NCBI RefSeq assembly: GCF_000002425.4
Contig: NC_037269.1
Span: 8,199,067 to 8,263,066 of the forward strand
DNA length: 64,000 nucleotides
Direction of reading: 5' to 3'
From: Physcomitrium patens
Taxonomy: Eukaryota; Streptophyta; Bryopsida; Funariales; Funariaceae
Part shown: piece after piece, positions 49,480 to 62,350 of the stretch
Position numbering within the stretch: the first letter of the stretch is position 1
How the letters are laid out: the number at the start of each line of letters is the position of its first letter
The notes under the pieces: model-generated
Told to the model about the DNA's origin: nothing
Databases searched by the model: none
What the model saw: only the letters and a program-made list of their open reading frames with translations
Made by a program: the position numbers and the translations under genes

Positions 49480-52330
49480 ACATGAAATATTCTAAATTTT
49501 TGTGATTTATATATATAATCATAGGATGTATAGTGCCTTCCAACAAGTAATGTCATTCTTGAAAAGAATCTACAATTGCAATAAGTTTTTTATTAAGAAA
49601 TTCTTAATTAATTTTTGGAGCTTAAAACTTTTTAAAATAGAATGTAATAAGGTAGAACTTTCCATCCTTTTCTATATGTGATAATATAGCTCCTAATACA
49701 AAGTCAAAAGCATCTATTTTTACATGGAAGGTCTTTATAAAATCTAGATGTAATAAGTTTGGAGCTATAATAAAAGTTGCCTTCAAATCTTATAAAGCCC
49801 TTTGTGCTTAAAGTTCATATTTTAATTTATCTTTGGATGTCAACTAAGTGAAAAGAGTATCAATTTAGGAATAATTTTTGATAAATATTTGATAGAAATG
49901 AACAAATTCAAGAAAAAATTATACATCTCATATTGTCTTTGGAGTTGTCCACTTTGTTACAACTTGAACTTTCTTTAGATCTATCAATAGGCATTGATTG
50001 AATATAATATATCAAAGAAATTATATTTTTGTCTGATAGAATACACATTTCTTTAATTTGGCATATAATATTGAATCTTATAACTTTTGTAAGACTAATC
50101 TCACATGTTCTTTTTGTTCTTTAGGAGTCTTAGAGTAGATTAAGATATCATCATGATAGTAGATAACAAACTTGTTTAAGAATTCTCAAAAATATCATTC
50201 ATCAAATGCTAAAAAAAAGCTAGAACATTTTTTAATCCAAAAGACATGATATTATATTCAAAATGTCCATACCCTATCTGAAATGCTATGTTCTATTCAT
50301 TTCTTTCTTTAATCTACACCAAATTATATCATCCATAGAAATCTATTTTGATATAGATCTTGGCTTGACCAAATTGCTCCAAAAGCCTTGATATTAATGA
50401 TAATGAATAACAATTCTTTACCATTATTATGTTGAGGCCACAATAATTAACATATATTCACAATGATCTAGCTTTTTTCTCCACAAAAAATATTGGTGCA
50501 CTTGTTAGAAATTTAGAATACCAAATAAAGTTCTTTCAAGATTTTTATCAATATAATCTTTTAATATCAAAAGCTTTTTTTGTAATAGATTCTAGATTGG
50601 GACTAATGATGGTTAAATCCCTTCTTAAGGATAAATGGCACAATCATATAATGGATGCTCCAACAATTTTTTAGCATTATTCTTTTCAAAGACATCTTAA
50701 AATTCTTTATACTACTCTAAGATAGCTACTAGTAAGCTTACTTCTTTATGAGCTAGAATTGCATAAATAAAAAAAATGGCATTTCCTTCTTAGCCATCTT
50801 TATAAAAGTATTTGCTCTCATAAATAAGGATTTTATTATTGATAACTTCTTCATAGGTTTTGCTTGAAGGAATTTTATAGGAAATTTAATCTTATGAAAC
50901 TTCCAATCTATATATGGATTATATTTTTTTAACCATAAAAGTTGTAGAATGATAGGATTGGATGTGGTTCTAATAATATTAAATATTATTTTGCTGCTAT
51001 GGTCCTTAAATGATATTTTTAGTAATATAGTGTCATGAGTAATATTACCTAAAGATAAAGATCGACTATCTATTACTTCTATATATATAGGTTTTGACTT
51101 CTATACTAAAAGAATTTTGTGAAGTTTAAAAAAGTCTTCATCTAAAAAATAAATAAATGCTCTTGAATCTAATAAGGCATTTTTTTGAAGTCTTTCTAGA
51201 CTAAGAAATAAAAATATAATATAACAACAAGTAGATTAGGCATAGAAAGAGGGACCTTGATGAATTTGAGGTATTGAAATGTCTAGCTGCATGATTCTTA
51301 TTGTAGTTGGGCCTCCTCATGATTGCACTCATAATTCTAGTAGTATGTTATTTCTTTAGACAATTTCTAAGTTTGTAGCCTTCTTTATTACAATATAAGC
51401 ATAAGCCTTGTTCAAATCAATATTTTTTTTTTCTATTGCAAGACGTTTGAACCAAATTCCATCAATTTATATATCTTTAGTTCTGAAATGTAGAAATAAT
51501 ATATTTGTTAAAGCAACAGTGTACAAATTTTTAATGAGTTGCTTTATTAAAGTCTACGAACATTGATCTTAATAACATTGAAATAATCAATTATTACACT
51601 TCATACCTTGATTGATAACTTTATTGACTGTTTGAAGATTAAGTAATGATAATAATAAATCTTTTACATCATCTATTAATTTTCAATAGAATTGGCTCAT
51701 AAAAGCTTGTTCATGTGAATTGATGTCACAAGCCAATTGCCTAAAACTAAATACATAAATTGATATAAAGCATGACTTTTAATGTAATGGATAAATCTTT
51801 GTTATTGCTTATTGAGCCTTCTCATATTCTTTAAATGCTTCTACAAATGCTTCTAAAAAAAACTTCAAAATTACTCAAGATTAGAGATTTCTTTTCGAAT
51901 AAAAGAACAAATGAAGATAAGACTTATCATGTAAGTAAGGTTCCAATTAAAATAACTTACTATTCTTTTTTTGGATAATACTCAAATTGTAGAAAAGTTA
52001 TCAATTGAATTTGGTTCATAAATCCTCAGAATTTTGAGTATGTACTATCAAACTTTTCTAGAAGACTAATCCAAAGCTCCTTACATTGTTGAATAGGTGA
52101 ATTTTCTTATTGAAGTAGAAATGCCACCACCTCCTCAGTTGTAGAAGCTTAAGAAAGTGATTGCATTACAGGTTGACCATCTCTAAGTCTTGCATCACTA
52201 GAAAATCTTGCAAAAAATCGCTCAATTTAAATAATTCTATATGCTAAAGTATTTATTGTATTCATAATAACATTGAACTTGGACTTGGGAGACTCAACCA
52301 TATTAAAATCTTCATCTCCAACCATCTTAA
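49480..52330 (-). mobile_element. decayed Ty3/gypsy retrotransposon (gag, protease, RT, RNase H)
   Basis: On the minus strand, with many stops, the gypsy order can be read from high to low coordinates. A zinc-knuckle-like CLYCNKEGYKLRNC lies near 51400. A protease-like ALLDSRAFIYF is near 51180, followed by VIDSRSLSLGNITHDT near 51070. A reverse-transcriptase core [16 protein letters not shown], equivalent to YLDDILIYS, is near 50150. An RNase-H-like DAFDFVLGAILSHIEKDGKFY is near 49700. Integrase is not seen and I found no LTR pair. All frames are broken. Confidence 0.78.
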
Positions 52331-52448
52331 AAGAAAAAATATGAATTTCTAAACAATACCAATTTAAAGGAAGGTACTCCGCAACCTCTAAAGCACTTAG
52401 ATGCGTTCAAGAAGAGGAATAATCTACTCACTATAAAAAAAAGATCAA

Positions 52449-52546
52449 GCTAATATTGGTATGAGATATACTATATCCATGACAAGTTGTCGAGATTGCT
52501 AATATTGATATGAGATATACTATATCCATGACAAGTTGTCGAGATT
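52449..52546. repeat. 49-bp tandem duplication
   Basis: Two copies of a 49-bp unit, 52449-52497 and 52498-52546, differ at one base (G/A). A third partial copy of about 18 bp follows. The unit starts GCTAATATTGGTATGAGAT, which loosely resembles the initiator-Met primer-binding site of LTR elements (TGGTATCAGAGC). Confidence 0.9.
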
Positions 52547-52596
52547 GCTAATATTGATATGAGAGCAATCTTGACAACTTGTCATGGATATAGTAT
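52518..52596. repeat. inverted repeat overlapping the tandem duplication
   Basis: The segment 52564-52596 is the reverse complement of about 52518-52549 within the second tandem unit, with one mismatch and a 14-nt loop, so the DNA can fold into a long hairpin. Confidence 0.88.
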
Positions 52597-55500
52597 ACAA
52601 GAGATCAAACAAAAAGTTGAATGGAAGAATTTTAATAAGAAAACTAATAAAAACTTGATTTAATCATATAAATATAAGATCAATACCAAGAAAAGTAAAC
52701 TAAAATTTTAAAAGATGTGTTATTAAGAGTGAGGATTCCCTCAGCCTCAACTCCAATATATACTAAGTATTAAGAAGTTTCTCAAACAGCATCCTTAATC
52801 TTTTTAGAATTTTTAAAAATCTAGTAGAATATTTTAAGAACCATCTAAAATCTTTTAAATTATTATATAAATCTTGCTAGAATCTTATAGAATCTTTTAG
52901 AATCTAAAAAATATTCTACAAATATTTACAAAAACTTCTTCTTAGATGTCCGTAATAATAAGGGTACTTAATAAAAATAGTCTTTTATATGTTTCTATCT
53001 TTGATTTCCATGAATTCTTTGAATATATAAACAAACATTATTTTCTTTTCTTGCAAATGTATATTCAAGAAGGCATGTGAAAGTCGGACATCAAAGATAA
53101 AAATAATTATTGTACTCCTTCTCTTACACAATATTGTACATATCTTTGAACAAATACTAGATTGTTGGTCTACTTTGTCTACCACGTTTAGACTATTATG
53201 TCGACTTTAAAAAAAATCTTTTAAAGTTGGTTGAAAAAATAAAAAAATAAAAAAATAAAAAAATAAAAAAACTTTAGTTTCTTGCTATTATTTTAGTTAG
53301 GTTTAAAGACCCACTTACAACATCTATACCTTTGTTTCACTTAATTGACAACAAAAAAATTACAGTGGATGCCTAAACTATGTTATTAAAGATCTTGTTG
53401 CATTATAGACTTTCTCTACCACCTTGATAAAAACATTGCACCAATCTCCAATGCCACACTAACTTGTGATTCCATAAGAAAAATACTAACTTAAAAGAGT
53501 ACAAAACTATAGCAACAAAATAGTAACCAAGAAGCATACAAAATCTTTATACAATAATTCAAAAAAGTTAAAGAAGAGAGGTACTTGTTAAGTAAAAGAT
53601 AAAATATCTATACAACAAAGGTTAAGCTATCTCTCACCCCACAAAGAAAGAATCCAAAAGTGCAAGTGTATAGAAAAAATCCAAAACTTTACTTGATAGC
53701 TAAATTACCATATTTGAGCAAAATCCTATAATAAAGAGTTTTTTTAAAAAAAAAATACTTACAAGATTTGAATTGACAAGAATGTCAAGTCAAGGTGCTC
53801 TCTCCATCTAAAATCTTCAAACTCTAATTGCTACTAAAAATGTTAATTAACATAAAATACTAAATGGATGAAAATCCTTTAAATTAAAGTAGACTACATC
53901 TATTTGACGTTGTTATGTTCTAATACAACTATTGGGTAAAAGAAAGAGGAAAGTATTATATTCTAGAAGAGTTTGATTAATAATACAATAGCAAGTTATT
54001 CTTAGATTTTAGATAAATATTAAGGAGGTAATAAAAATAATTTAGTGTTAATGTTGTTTTTTTTATAAAAATGGCTTCTATTTACTTTGTAGGTCCATAA
54101 GCAAGGCAAAAGAATGTTGATTAGAAAACATAGTAGTATAGACATCTTTAGATAGAAGTAAATAGAAGCTTTCAGCAAAAACTACTTCTATAAATCTTAG
54201 ATTGATATCCAAAGATGGTACATTATGAATCAAAGTCAAAACCTATCAAAATCTCAAAACAACAATCAAATACTTAAATAATTTATCACATTATATCATT
54301 ATGCTACTTAACTATAATAAGTAATTTGGTAAATTATCTATCTTTTTGGTAGCTCAATAAGACATAATTCAACCTACTTATTGAACTTTTCTGCACAGCC
54401 ATCACAAGACTGCACGCCAGCGCAATCTTGTGCATGCAAGAAGCAACGTCACAATGAAAGAGTGAGAGATCATCGAAGCAAAACCCTACTTCTTACAATG
54501 TACAGAGGATGGCAAGCCATGCACCTTCATCTTCTTCTCGCTGGTTGACGAGCAATGCGAATGCAGAAGCAACAGCCCGGCACATAAGCTTCACAGCTAT
54601 GGCGCGAACCCATGTGTTGTAATTGCACACTGCAACGAATTCGTTGCTGAGTCCTGTCGCAGAGAATCAGGCGCTGGTCGCCACGGCAAGAATTAGATTT
54701 TTGCGCAGGATTTCATGGCAGCAGAATAGGAGGAGGAGTCATGAATATACTGAATCAAGTGCCGCTCTCCTGCATGGAAAGAGCCCACTGCATATGGGCT
54801 ACACCTTGCAGGTGCGTGACTTCGGAAATTGTTTTGTGGAGATTTACCAACGTCTCTTCATGACATTCTGCAGTTTCTGGGGAGCGGTTCACATCTGGGA
54901 GAAGTCATCGGTGACGATTTTAGCTAGTTCTGCCGATTGCTTGTCTGCATGTGAAACTAGGAGATGGTTGAAATGTGCACAAGTATGTCACTTACAGTGA
55001 GCTAATATGGTCTAACTGGAGAATCTCAAAGCGCGCATGTGTTCAGCATTCGAACAAATCATTCAGAAGAGAAGGGCTCACAATTTCGTGTTAGTCATTG
55101 TCGAAGGGATGAGTGATGCTTTATAGAAATGGTTGTTTCACTAAACACGACAATGTGGAGTCTAAAAACTCTCGATTGAAGCTTAAACACTGCAAGATTA
55201 CGGATTTACATGTTGACGCGATGGGTACTGAGAAGATTTGGAGCTGGATTCCCTGAATTGGGTCGTGCAACCGACTGTGGCTTACATTCAATGGGTCCTT
55301 GCGGTGTCACTTTGGTTGTGACAACCACTAACCCTACCAGAGTTCCTACGTAAATTTTGGGTCCTTCAATAAGCGTGTTTTGAGATCACAATGAATTCTA
55401 CTTGCCGGTAATCCGGAATTGATAAAAATTCTACTCAAGTATGTCTGACAACCCATGGCACACGTCTCCTGAATACTTTTACTCTTTGCGATCACATTTG

Positions 55501-55889
55501 TTCAGCTTTTCAGAATCCTCCCACAGTAGAAGCTCTTAATAGTTTCCACATTAAAGACCTCAACAGCTTAGAGGATCACAGATGTGCTGTAATGATGTTG
55601 AATGGTGTCATACTAACACAAAACGGAAGCAAAGGCTTTGATAATGCAATTCCGTGGTGAAGCATATTCAAAATTCAGCAGCCACTTGGGCAGTTTGTAC
55701 TGTTCCACATTATCAAATATAATGAAGGGTGATCAAAAACCCTTTGTCAATGTTGTTGCGGATATCTGAAAATTTGTTAACGCACACGATCCAGTACTTC
55801 TTGCCGTTCGAAGTTAATTTTAATCCTTGGTGATCAAAAAACCTGCTTCAGAGATTGGTGCCACCGATTTTGGGTTGGGTCTCAAGAAG
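52597..55889. other. AT-rich to mixed region without a recognised gene
   Basis: 52600-54370 is AT-rich with an (A6-7T)n run at 53234-53271. After about 54380 GC content rises. A 125-codon plus-strand ORF at 54623-55000 has no splice context or similarity that I can see. Confidence 0.5.
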
Positions 55890-56320
55890 CTATGCATCCA
55901 GATTATCTTGTATCAGATTTGCAACACGAGATAGATACTGCAATAATTGGTGAAGGACAAAGTTGGTAAAACAGAATTGAAATTTTGATTTCATGAAACT
56001 CGCACCAATAAGCTCCCCCAGCTCCGACCCTCTCCTCGTCAATGACTTAACTCAAAAAGCATCACATCTTGATGCCACCACCAAATCACCCAAAAAAAAA
56101 TCAATACAAGAAAAAGAATGGAGAAGGAAGTAGGTCAAACTATTGATTCGAACATCACTGTACTTACCGAGTTAAGCCATTCTTCGACAAGCTACAAAAC
56201 AATTCAAATCAGTTAAGAGTGCCAACCAACCCAGGGAAGCTCATGAATGCACCCACCGAACCGGTTCCCTCCTCATATCAACACCCTCAGGACGGTCGAA
56301 ATCTGTTCGACTTCTCCCAT
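55890..56320 (-). CDS. candidate mini-exon microprotein gene
   Basis: On the minus strand three short exons, 56320-56285, 56191-56168 and 55937-55890, join in phase 0. They read MGEVEQISTVLR, LVEEWLNS and YLSRVANLIQDNLDA, 35 aa in all. The acceptors TTTTGTAG and ATTATTGCAG and the donor GTAAGT after exon 2 are strong; the donor GTGTTG after exon 1 is weak. The product would be amphipathic helix. Such short exons can arise by chance, and more exons may exist. No family is recognised. Confidence 0.22.
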
Positions 56321-59214
56321 GGCTGCCAAATCTGCTGATAATGCAAAAATCCACAAGACCTAACGGCGACATCGTTTGTTGAACTCAAACGAGAATCAAC
56401 TGAGAATCTCCATGGGACTGCGAGAATCGGCAGTTAGGCATAGTGTCGGGATTCTTGCGAACTCCCCTATGACCCCACGGGCCTGCTGCCAGCCGATCAT
56501 CGCAGCAAGCGGCCCGTGTTGACCCCCCACCAAGTCACCCATTGCGTCAACAGAGCTCCATCCATCACTGAAGTTTTGCTGGCCACGTCACGCAGCACAC
56601 ACATTTTCGTCGCCAGTCAGGGCTCTTCAATTTCGTTTTCCACCGCTGCTCCGGCGCCCTCCGCGTTTGCCTGTTCTAAGCGCGAGATTTAGCTGTAGAG
56701 GGGTTTTGCAGACACAGCTACAGCCTTCGTTTGTTGACCACAGAAGAACCGGCATTGAAAACATCGAACGAAAAAGCCAAACCTTCAAAAATCGGTGTAT
56801 TGAAGAACAGCTCATGTGTATATCGTTTACTCTTTCCGTCCCGTCTTCGTTTCTTCGTTTCTTCGATATTTTATTTTTTGTATTTCTTTTTGCAATATAA
56901 CTCTTCGATCTATTTTCCATTTAAGAATGGAATAGCTTTTGGGGCTTTTTCATTTTCCCCTATGTCTTACTCCTCTGCTCCAGAAATCTTTAACAACGTA
57001 GAAGCCTTCTAAATCCACCACAAGCTTTCAAATATTCCGAGATTCGTTCTGAAAATTCGTAACTTGAATGAGTTAAAGCACACATGTGTGTGTACAGATA
57101 CGTAGATATTTACAAATATATACGTGTGCAATGAAAAATTCAAACGCCACAAAAAAGAGACATGCTGAAACGGAACCATGTCTCGATGATTCCATTCCAC
57201 ATGAAGGGATTGTCCCGCCGTGCCCCAAAATAGCACCAGGGAAAAATCACCCCACAAGAAGCTACCTGGAGTAAACAGAGAGACAAGCGAAAGGAGCCGC
57301 TTTGAGCAGCACTGCCCCAAAAGCTTGATTCCCCACAATCTCCCAGCCCAGCACTTTCGAATAAAATAGAAGATTCATTTCCCACCAGATACCCAATTTT
57401 TTCCCGTGGGCGTTAACCATAGCTAGGCGCCGAAGCCATTCCAACCAGATTTCAGAATCTTATCGCAGAGGCGCTACTGCCACTACTTGGATAATTTATA
57501 CATGACAAAGTATATGGTTCATTGATGAGGTCCTTCGAAGATTCGCAAGCTTATCCAAAAGCTGAGGGAGCCACACTCCAAAGGTCAGTCTTCTGGCAGA
57601 GGGGGCTCGTGCTATCCGTGTGGTCTCACATTTATGTGCCTACTTTTAGTCTCCGATGGATACGTCACAACATAGTGAAATCCACCGAGGGTGGTGTAAA
57701 ACAAAACCAAACAAACTCATCTAGAAAGAAAAAGAAATACAAATAACTTCGAACAGTTTTCATGAAACGATGGTTGCGGAATGGAGAAGATTTCATGGTT
57801 CAAGCTCCGTGATCGGAGAGAAGTCTGTGTTGCATTGATCGGCTCGGGGAATCTCTGCGGCAGTCATATTCTTATGGATAAGCTTTGGCCTCATGCCACG
57901 CCAAGAGGGGAATTACGTGTACTGGCGCTCATGTGCACTGCTGATGCGCGAACGCATATTTTCGGGTGCTCTCATGCACCACTGGCGGAAAAATATGTGT
58001 TCCGGCATCGGAAGAGGTCAAACGGGAAGTCGACGCAGAGAGTTAAATAAAGAATTAGCTGGCGAAATGAATAACCGTAACGCTCCCCCTCCCCCCCTAG
58101 CTACCAATCCTCATGAGGGGCGAAAATTAAAACATGAAGAATGGCGTGGTTTGGTGTACAAAGGCCAATGCTGCCATCGGTGGCGTCCGTCATCCTAGGG
58201 CGGCGACGCATGCACCTACCATGCAGGGGGTGCAATTAAGTTACCGGGGGCTAAAGGGAGGGTTGGAAAACCCCTCGGAGCAAACCGGGGAGCCACGAAG
58301 ATGGAGTGATCGAAGAGTGACCACGATTGCAGGAACGTGTTTGTCCTCAGCCTCCGGACGACGGAAAATTCCTCATTCGGGAGGCAGCAAACGAACCCAA
58401 TGCCATTCAAGGCGGTAGGGCTGTTGAAACAACAAGACAAGGGGTATCAATCGTGTGATAAGTTCTGTGCGTTGTGTCCCTCGCCAGGAGGACCTGCAAC
58501 CGGCACCCAGATGCAGTGCAATGGAAGGAAATCAACAGTAGCGAAGTGCTGATTGTCCAAGTCCCTGTTGGACACCTTGTGACAATGCGGACTGGCAAAA
58601 AGCTGGAAGAAGGAAAGCTAGAGTCCCTCCTCCTCCTCATCGTTTCTTTTTATTTATTTATTTATCTATTTTGTTTTGTTTATTGTTTCATCCATTTAAT
58701 CCTTTTTTCTTTTTCATGATTCAATTCTTATGAAATTAGCTTCACGCGAAACAACCGCAAGCGGCTAATCACACCCCTTCAAGCATACTTCAATCGCCAG
58801 ACCACCACTATGCTTTTTTCCAGGGTGATTTTTTATGTCGTCCCCCTCCGCCGGAATCTAATAACCCTCACCGTGGGCCCAGCTGAGGTCGATTTCTTCT
58901 CCGTTGCGAACATTCTCTACGCGTGGAATCGCGCATTCGCGACTCCACTCCCAGAGCTTACGCCACCCAAACTCTTTGGCCCCTGACTGGCAAAATTCTT
59001 CACAACGCAACTGCAACGAACAACAACAACAATGCATCGCGTGAGGTGACAAGGTAGTCGGGAAGGGAGTGAGAGGTGGTTGATGGGGCAAACTTTGTCG
59101 CGCATGTGCCTGCGCGGAATCAAATCTCTCGGTTGTCGCAGATGTTGTTGCTGGACACCGGATGAAATTGGGATAACAGGAAGAGGAAAATCCCTTTCTT
59201 CTAGCTCTGCTGTT
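56321..59214. other. mixed-composition region without a recognised gene
   Basis: Gene-like GC content and many overlapping short ORFs on both strands (56627-57444, 57522-58640) but none with recognisable motifs. Possibly promoter, non-coding RNA or gene relics. Confidence 0.45.
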
Positions 59215-59430
59215 TCACTTTTCCCGTCTTTCTCTCTTCTTTTGCAGTACTTTCCAGTGGCCCTCCTCCTTCTTCTTCTTTCTCTTCTGCTTCTTCTTCT
59301 TTTCTGCTGCTGCTTCGGTTGTTGCATCTTCTTCTTCCCAGTCGGATGGAATGTCGCGCCGGTCACCTCGGTGGCTTCCCCATTGGCTGGCATCCTGTTG
59401 AAACCTCGAGGTCCTATCACCCGTCGCCAT
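59215..59430 (-). CDS. possible Lys/Glu-rich ORF or first exon, unrecognised
   Basis: ATG at 59430 opens a 71-codon frame on the minus strand. It begins MATGDRTSRFQQDASQWGS, passes through DIPSDWEEEDATTEAAAE and then a run of Lys with Arg and Glu to GHWKVLQKK. The first half looks like real protein and carries no simple repeat. A donor-like GTACTG after GHWK could make it a first exon, but I find no matching downstream exon. The Lys run is a purine-rich repeat, so the ORF may be a by-product of it. Confidence 0.25.
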   Translation of the reverse strand: MATGDRTSRFQQDASQWGSHRGDRRDIPSDWEEEDATTEAAAEKKKKQKRKKKKEEGHWKVLQKKRERREK

Positions 59431-62350
59431 TAACAATGCGGGGCATCGGATGGGACAACTCCAATTAAACAAATGGGCCATGAAAATTAATATCAGTATT
59501 TTTAAATAAAAGAAAAACCCCAAAAAACCAAAATTAAAAAAACAATCCGTCTAACTGGAATGGACCTAATGCGTCCACCACGGTTTCGCTGTTGAAATTG
59601 AGCTGCGTGAGTCACAGCTGGCCGCTTGAGCTGACACAGTTATGGGGGTGGCTGTCCCCTGTCCCCCACAGTGAGCCGATTATTTTCTAGCATATCCCAC
59701 CCTCAGTGAGACAGGTTTTTACACTTGCTATTCTGTATTTGCAATGAACAAATAAATTAAAATAACATATGGAACACTAGTATCAGTGGAAAAATTCAAG
59801 CAGTAAAGGTTCAGCAACAGAAAAAACTAGAAGACATTAGTGAAAAAGAGTAGAAAAAGTTTCATTTGGAAATTAATGGGAAAATGAGATATGAAAATTA
59901 ATGGGGAAGAAAGTAAAAAGGTGCAGCAAACAAAAAGACACTGGAAATAGGGGGTTTTAGATGGAGTAAGAATGAAGTTGAGGGCTGAGAAAAAGTCTTT
60001 GCAGAGATAAGCTGAGACTCATGTTGACGATAAGCCCAAAGGGTGTATTGTTGCTCAACTTATAACCAGAAGTCATCGCATAGAGAGAGAGAGAGAAGAT
60101 GAATCTTGTTGTGTTGTCATTTTCAATCTCTTTTTTAGGGTTTTAACAAAATCAAACAGGGAAACAAAAACCTTGTCTTCATTTTCCTATGATTATTATT
60201 ATTATTATTAGTTCATTTTTTCTTAAGAGATTTTAAGAAATGAGCACACTTTATCCTAGGAGTGTGTTGCAATGTGTTCAAAACTTGGAGGCTCTCACAT
60301 CAACCTTTACACCATATATTGGGGGCAATCAAAATCAAGGTTGTGGGTCAATTTCTCAACTCGGTGGTCCTGGTTTTGGGGTGGTGCCACTCGGCGCTGT
60401 GGGAGGGAGCAAGAGGGGGAGTTGATGGAACAAGCAGTAAATTGACCTCTGACCTTATTTGCAACTGCCAAAAAACACAATATGCCTCTTATTGGGGAGT
60501 TGCAGAATGGCAACAAAATTGCCAGTTCAATAGTGCAATGGGGTTGATATTATAGCCATTGCATGTTATTCTCATGTAATTTCCTGGTTTTTCATGTAAT
60601 GAAACCAAAAGAAAGGAATGAGGCTATCTTGCTTTCTTTCTTTCCTTTTTTCCCCTCTCACACATCACCAAAGTAGGTGAGAATTTAACTTCTCCTTCTT
60701 TTTTTTTATTATTTTTATTTGAGTAATACATAAGAGGAGCCTAACTCTCAAACCTAGATTGAAATACCCCCAATCCATTGCATTGATTTTAAACTTCATG
60801 AGATTTTCGATGTTGAAAAACTAAAATTATGCAATAATGTTATTCTTTGTAGATGTGCATGGCAATCTACATTTCACAAAAACAAGAGCTCATCCACACT
60901 CAGCTATCTTTCAATACTATCACATGGTTCATTATTTACTTGACTATGTGTTACAACCTACTTAATTTAGGGAAGTAAAATAATTTCAAATAATTTTCCA
61001 TTCATGTTTAGTCTCCAAAACTACCCAAACCAATACATTCTATTTATTCTATTCCCAGAGCCTCATTCAACCTCCAAACCGTGCCAAAAACAACACTTGG
61101 AAAAAGTTATAGAGCAGAACTCAATCATCTAACACAATTCTCAACAATTACATGAAATAAGTGTCTATTTCCATATCTAAAAATTTTAATATTTTTCTTT
61201 TTTTCCCCTCTTCTTAGAATAGAATAAATCAAAATCATAATCCATCCATCCACTCATCCGTCTATTAATCCAAAACCAAGAATAGCAAAAGAAACAAAAA
61301 AAAGAAGAGAGTGGTGGGGGTGTGAGGTTGGAAAGAGATTGCAGTGAATATAACTGAAGCAAGAGGAGACGGAGTGAATAAGCATCAAAAGAAGAAGACA
61401 AAGAAGAAGGGGGTATAAAGGTCTTAATCCTTACATTCTACTATTCTCAGTGGCTCCTAATTACTTATTTGCACAAGGCAGAATCACAAGTTAGTACTAG
61501 TTCTTCCTTGGTTAGCAACTACACTAAGTCACTTAAGAGCACTTGTGGAGTACTCACTTCACTTGTCTATAAGGCATATCTTAGTATGTTGGTGCGGCTT
61601 TTCTATACCCTTGTAATCTGGGTATGCTCTAAATTATATTTTTGTTAATTCAGTGTATCACGCCCCAATCTTATTGCATCATGACCTTCTTTGCATTCAA
61701 ACTCAATAGGTGTAAGACACCCTACCAACTATTAAGTATCTTTGTCTTAGTAGCACACTCAATCGAATTCATTCCATTCTTGCAACTAAGACATAATATC
61801 ACCTAGTCATATGCCCAATTCCTTAGTCGCCATCCTTATTCAAGAGAGCATTATATCATCTCTCACTTACAAAACTTGATATCTTTATCAAATTAAGTAA
61901 AGAATCAAATCTACATTCTTGAGAATAATGAGCTCTCATTAACTCTTCATCTTTCTTAGTGAAGGAATACTTTCTTCCTTCACTAGTGATTCCATCCCGA
62001 GTTCTATAATCCTACTTTTTTTACAACTTCATCCTATCAATGATAAATTTTATACATTTAAAAAATCTGATTAATAAAATTTATTTTCAGTCTATTCTAC
62101 CCTTTTATTTGTCCATCCATTGGCACATGCTTGATAATTACATGCATGATTGATTAATCACTCCAAGTTGTTTCTTGTGAAGGAATATCTCTATTACTAA
62201 GATACTTAGATCTTCTCCTTGCTACAAATAAGTTCATAAGAAGTAACCTCTTTTGTGAATTCTCTTAGCAACATCTATCTCTAAAGTTTCACATTTTATA
62301 ATTCCATAAATCTCCACTTTCTCTTGCCATCACCAACACACTTGGATAGT
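59431..62350. other. region without a recognised gene
   Basis: A (TTA)n run lies at 60192-60210. ORFs such as 60240-60425 show no family. From about 60600 the DNA is AT-rich again. TGTATCACGCCCCAATC near 61653 resembles the start of some plant LTRs, but no partner copy was found. Confidence 0.45.

Noticed and set aside
54623..55000. 125-codon plus-strand ORF
   Set aside because: No recognisable motif or splice partner; codon pattern not convincing.
57262..57444. 60-codon minus-strand ORF ending at a donor-like GTAGCT
   Set aside because: It has no ATG at its start, an in-frame stop just upstream and no matching downstream exon.
59080..59433. 117-codon plus-strand ORF with Leu/Cys-rich hydrophobic run
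   Set aside because: It is the opposite-strand reading of CTT/TTC repeats and the Lys/Glu-rich ORF; no family features.
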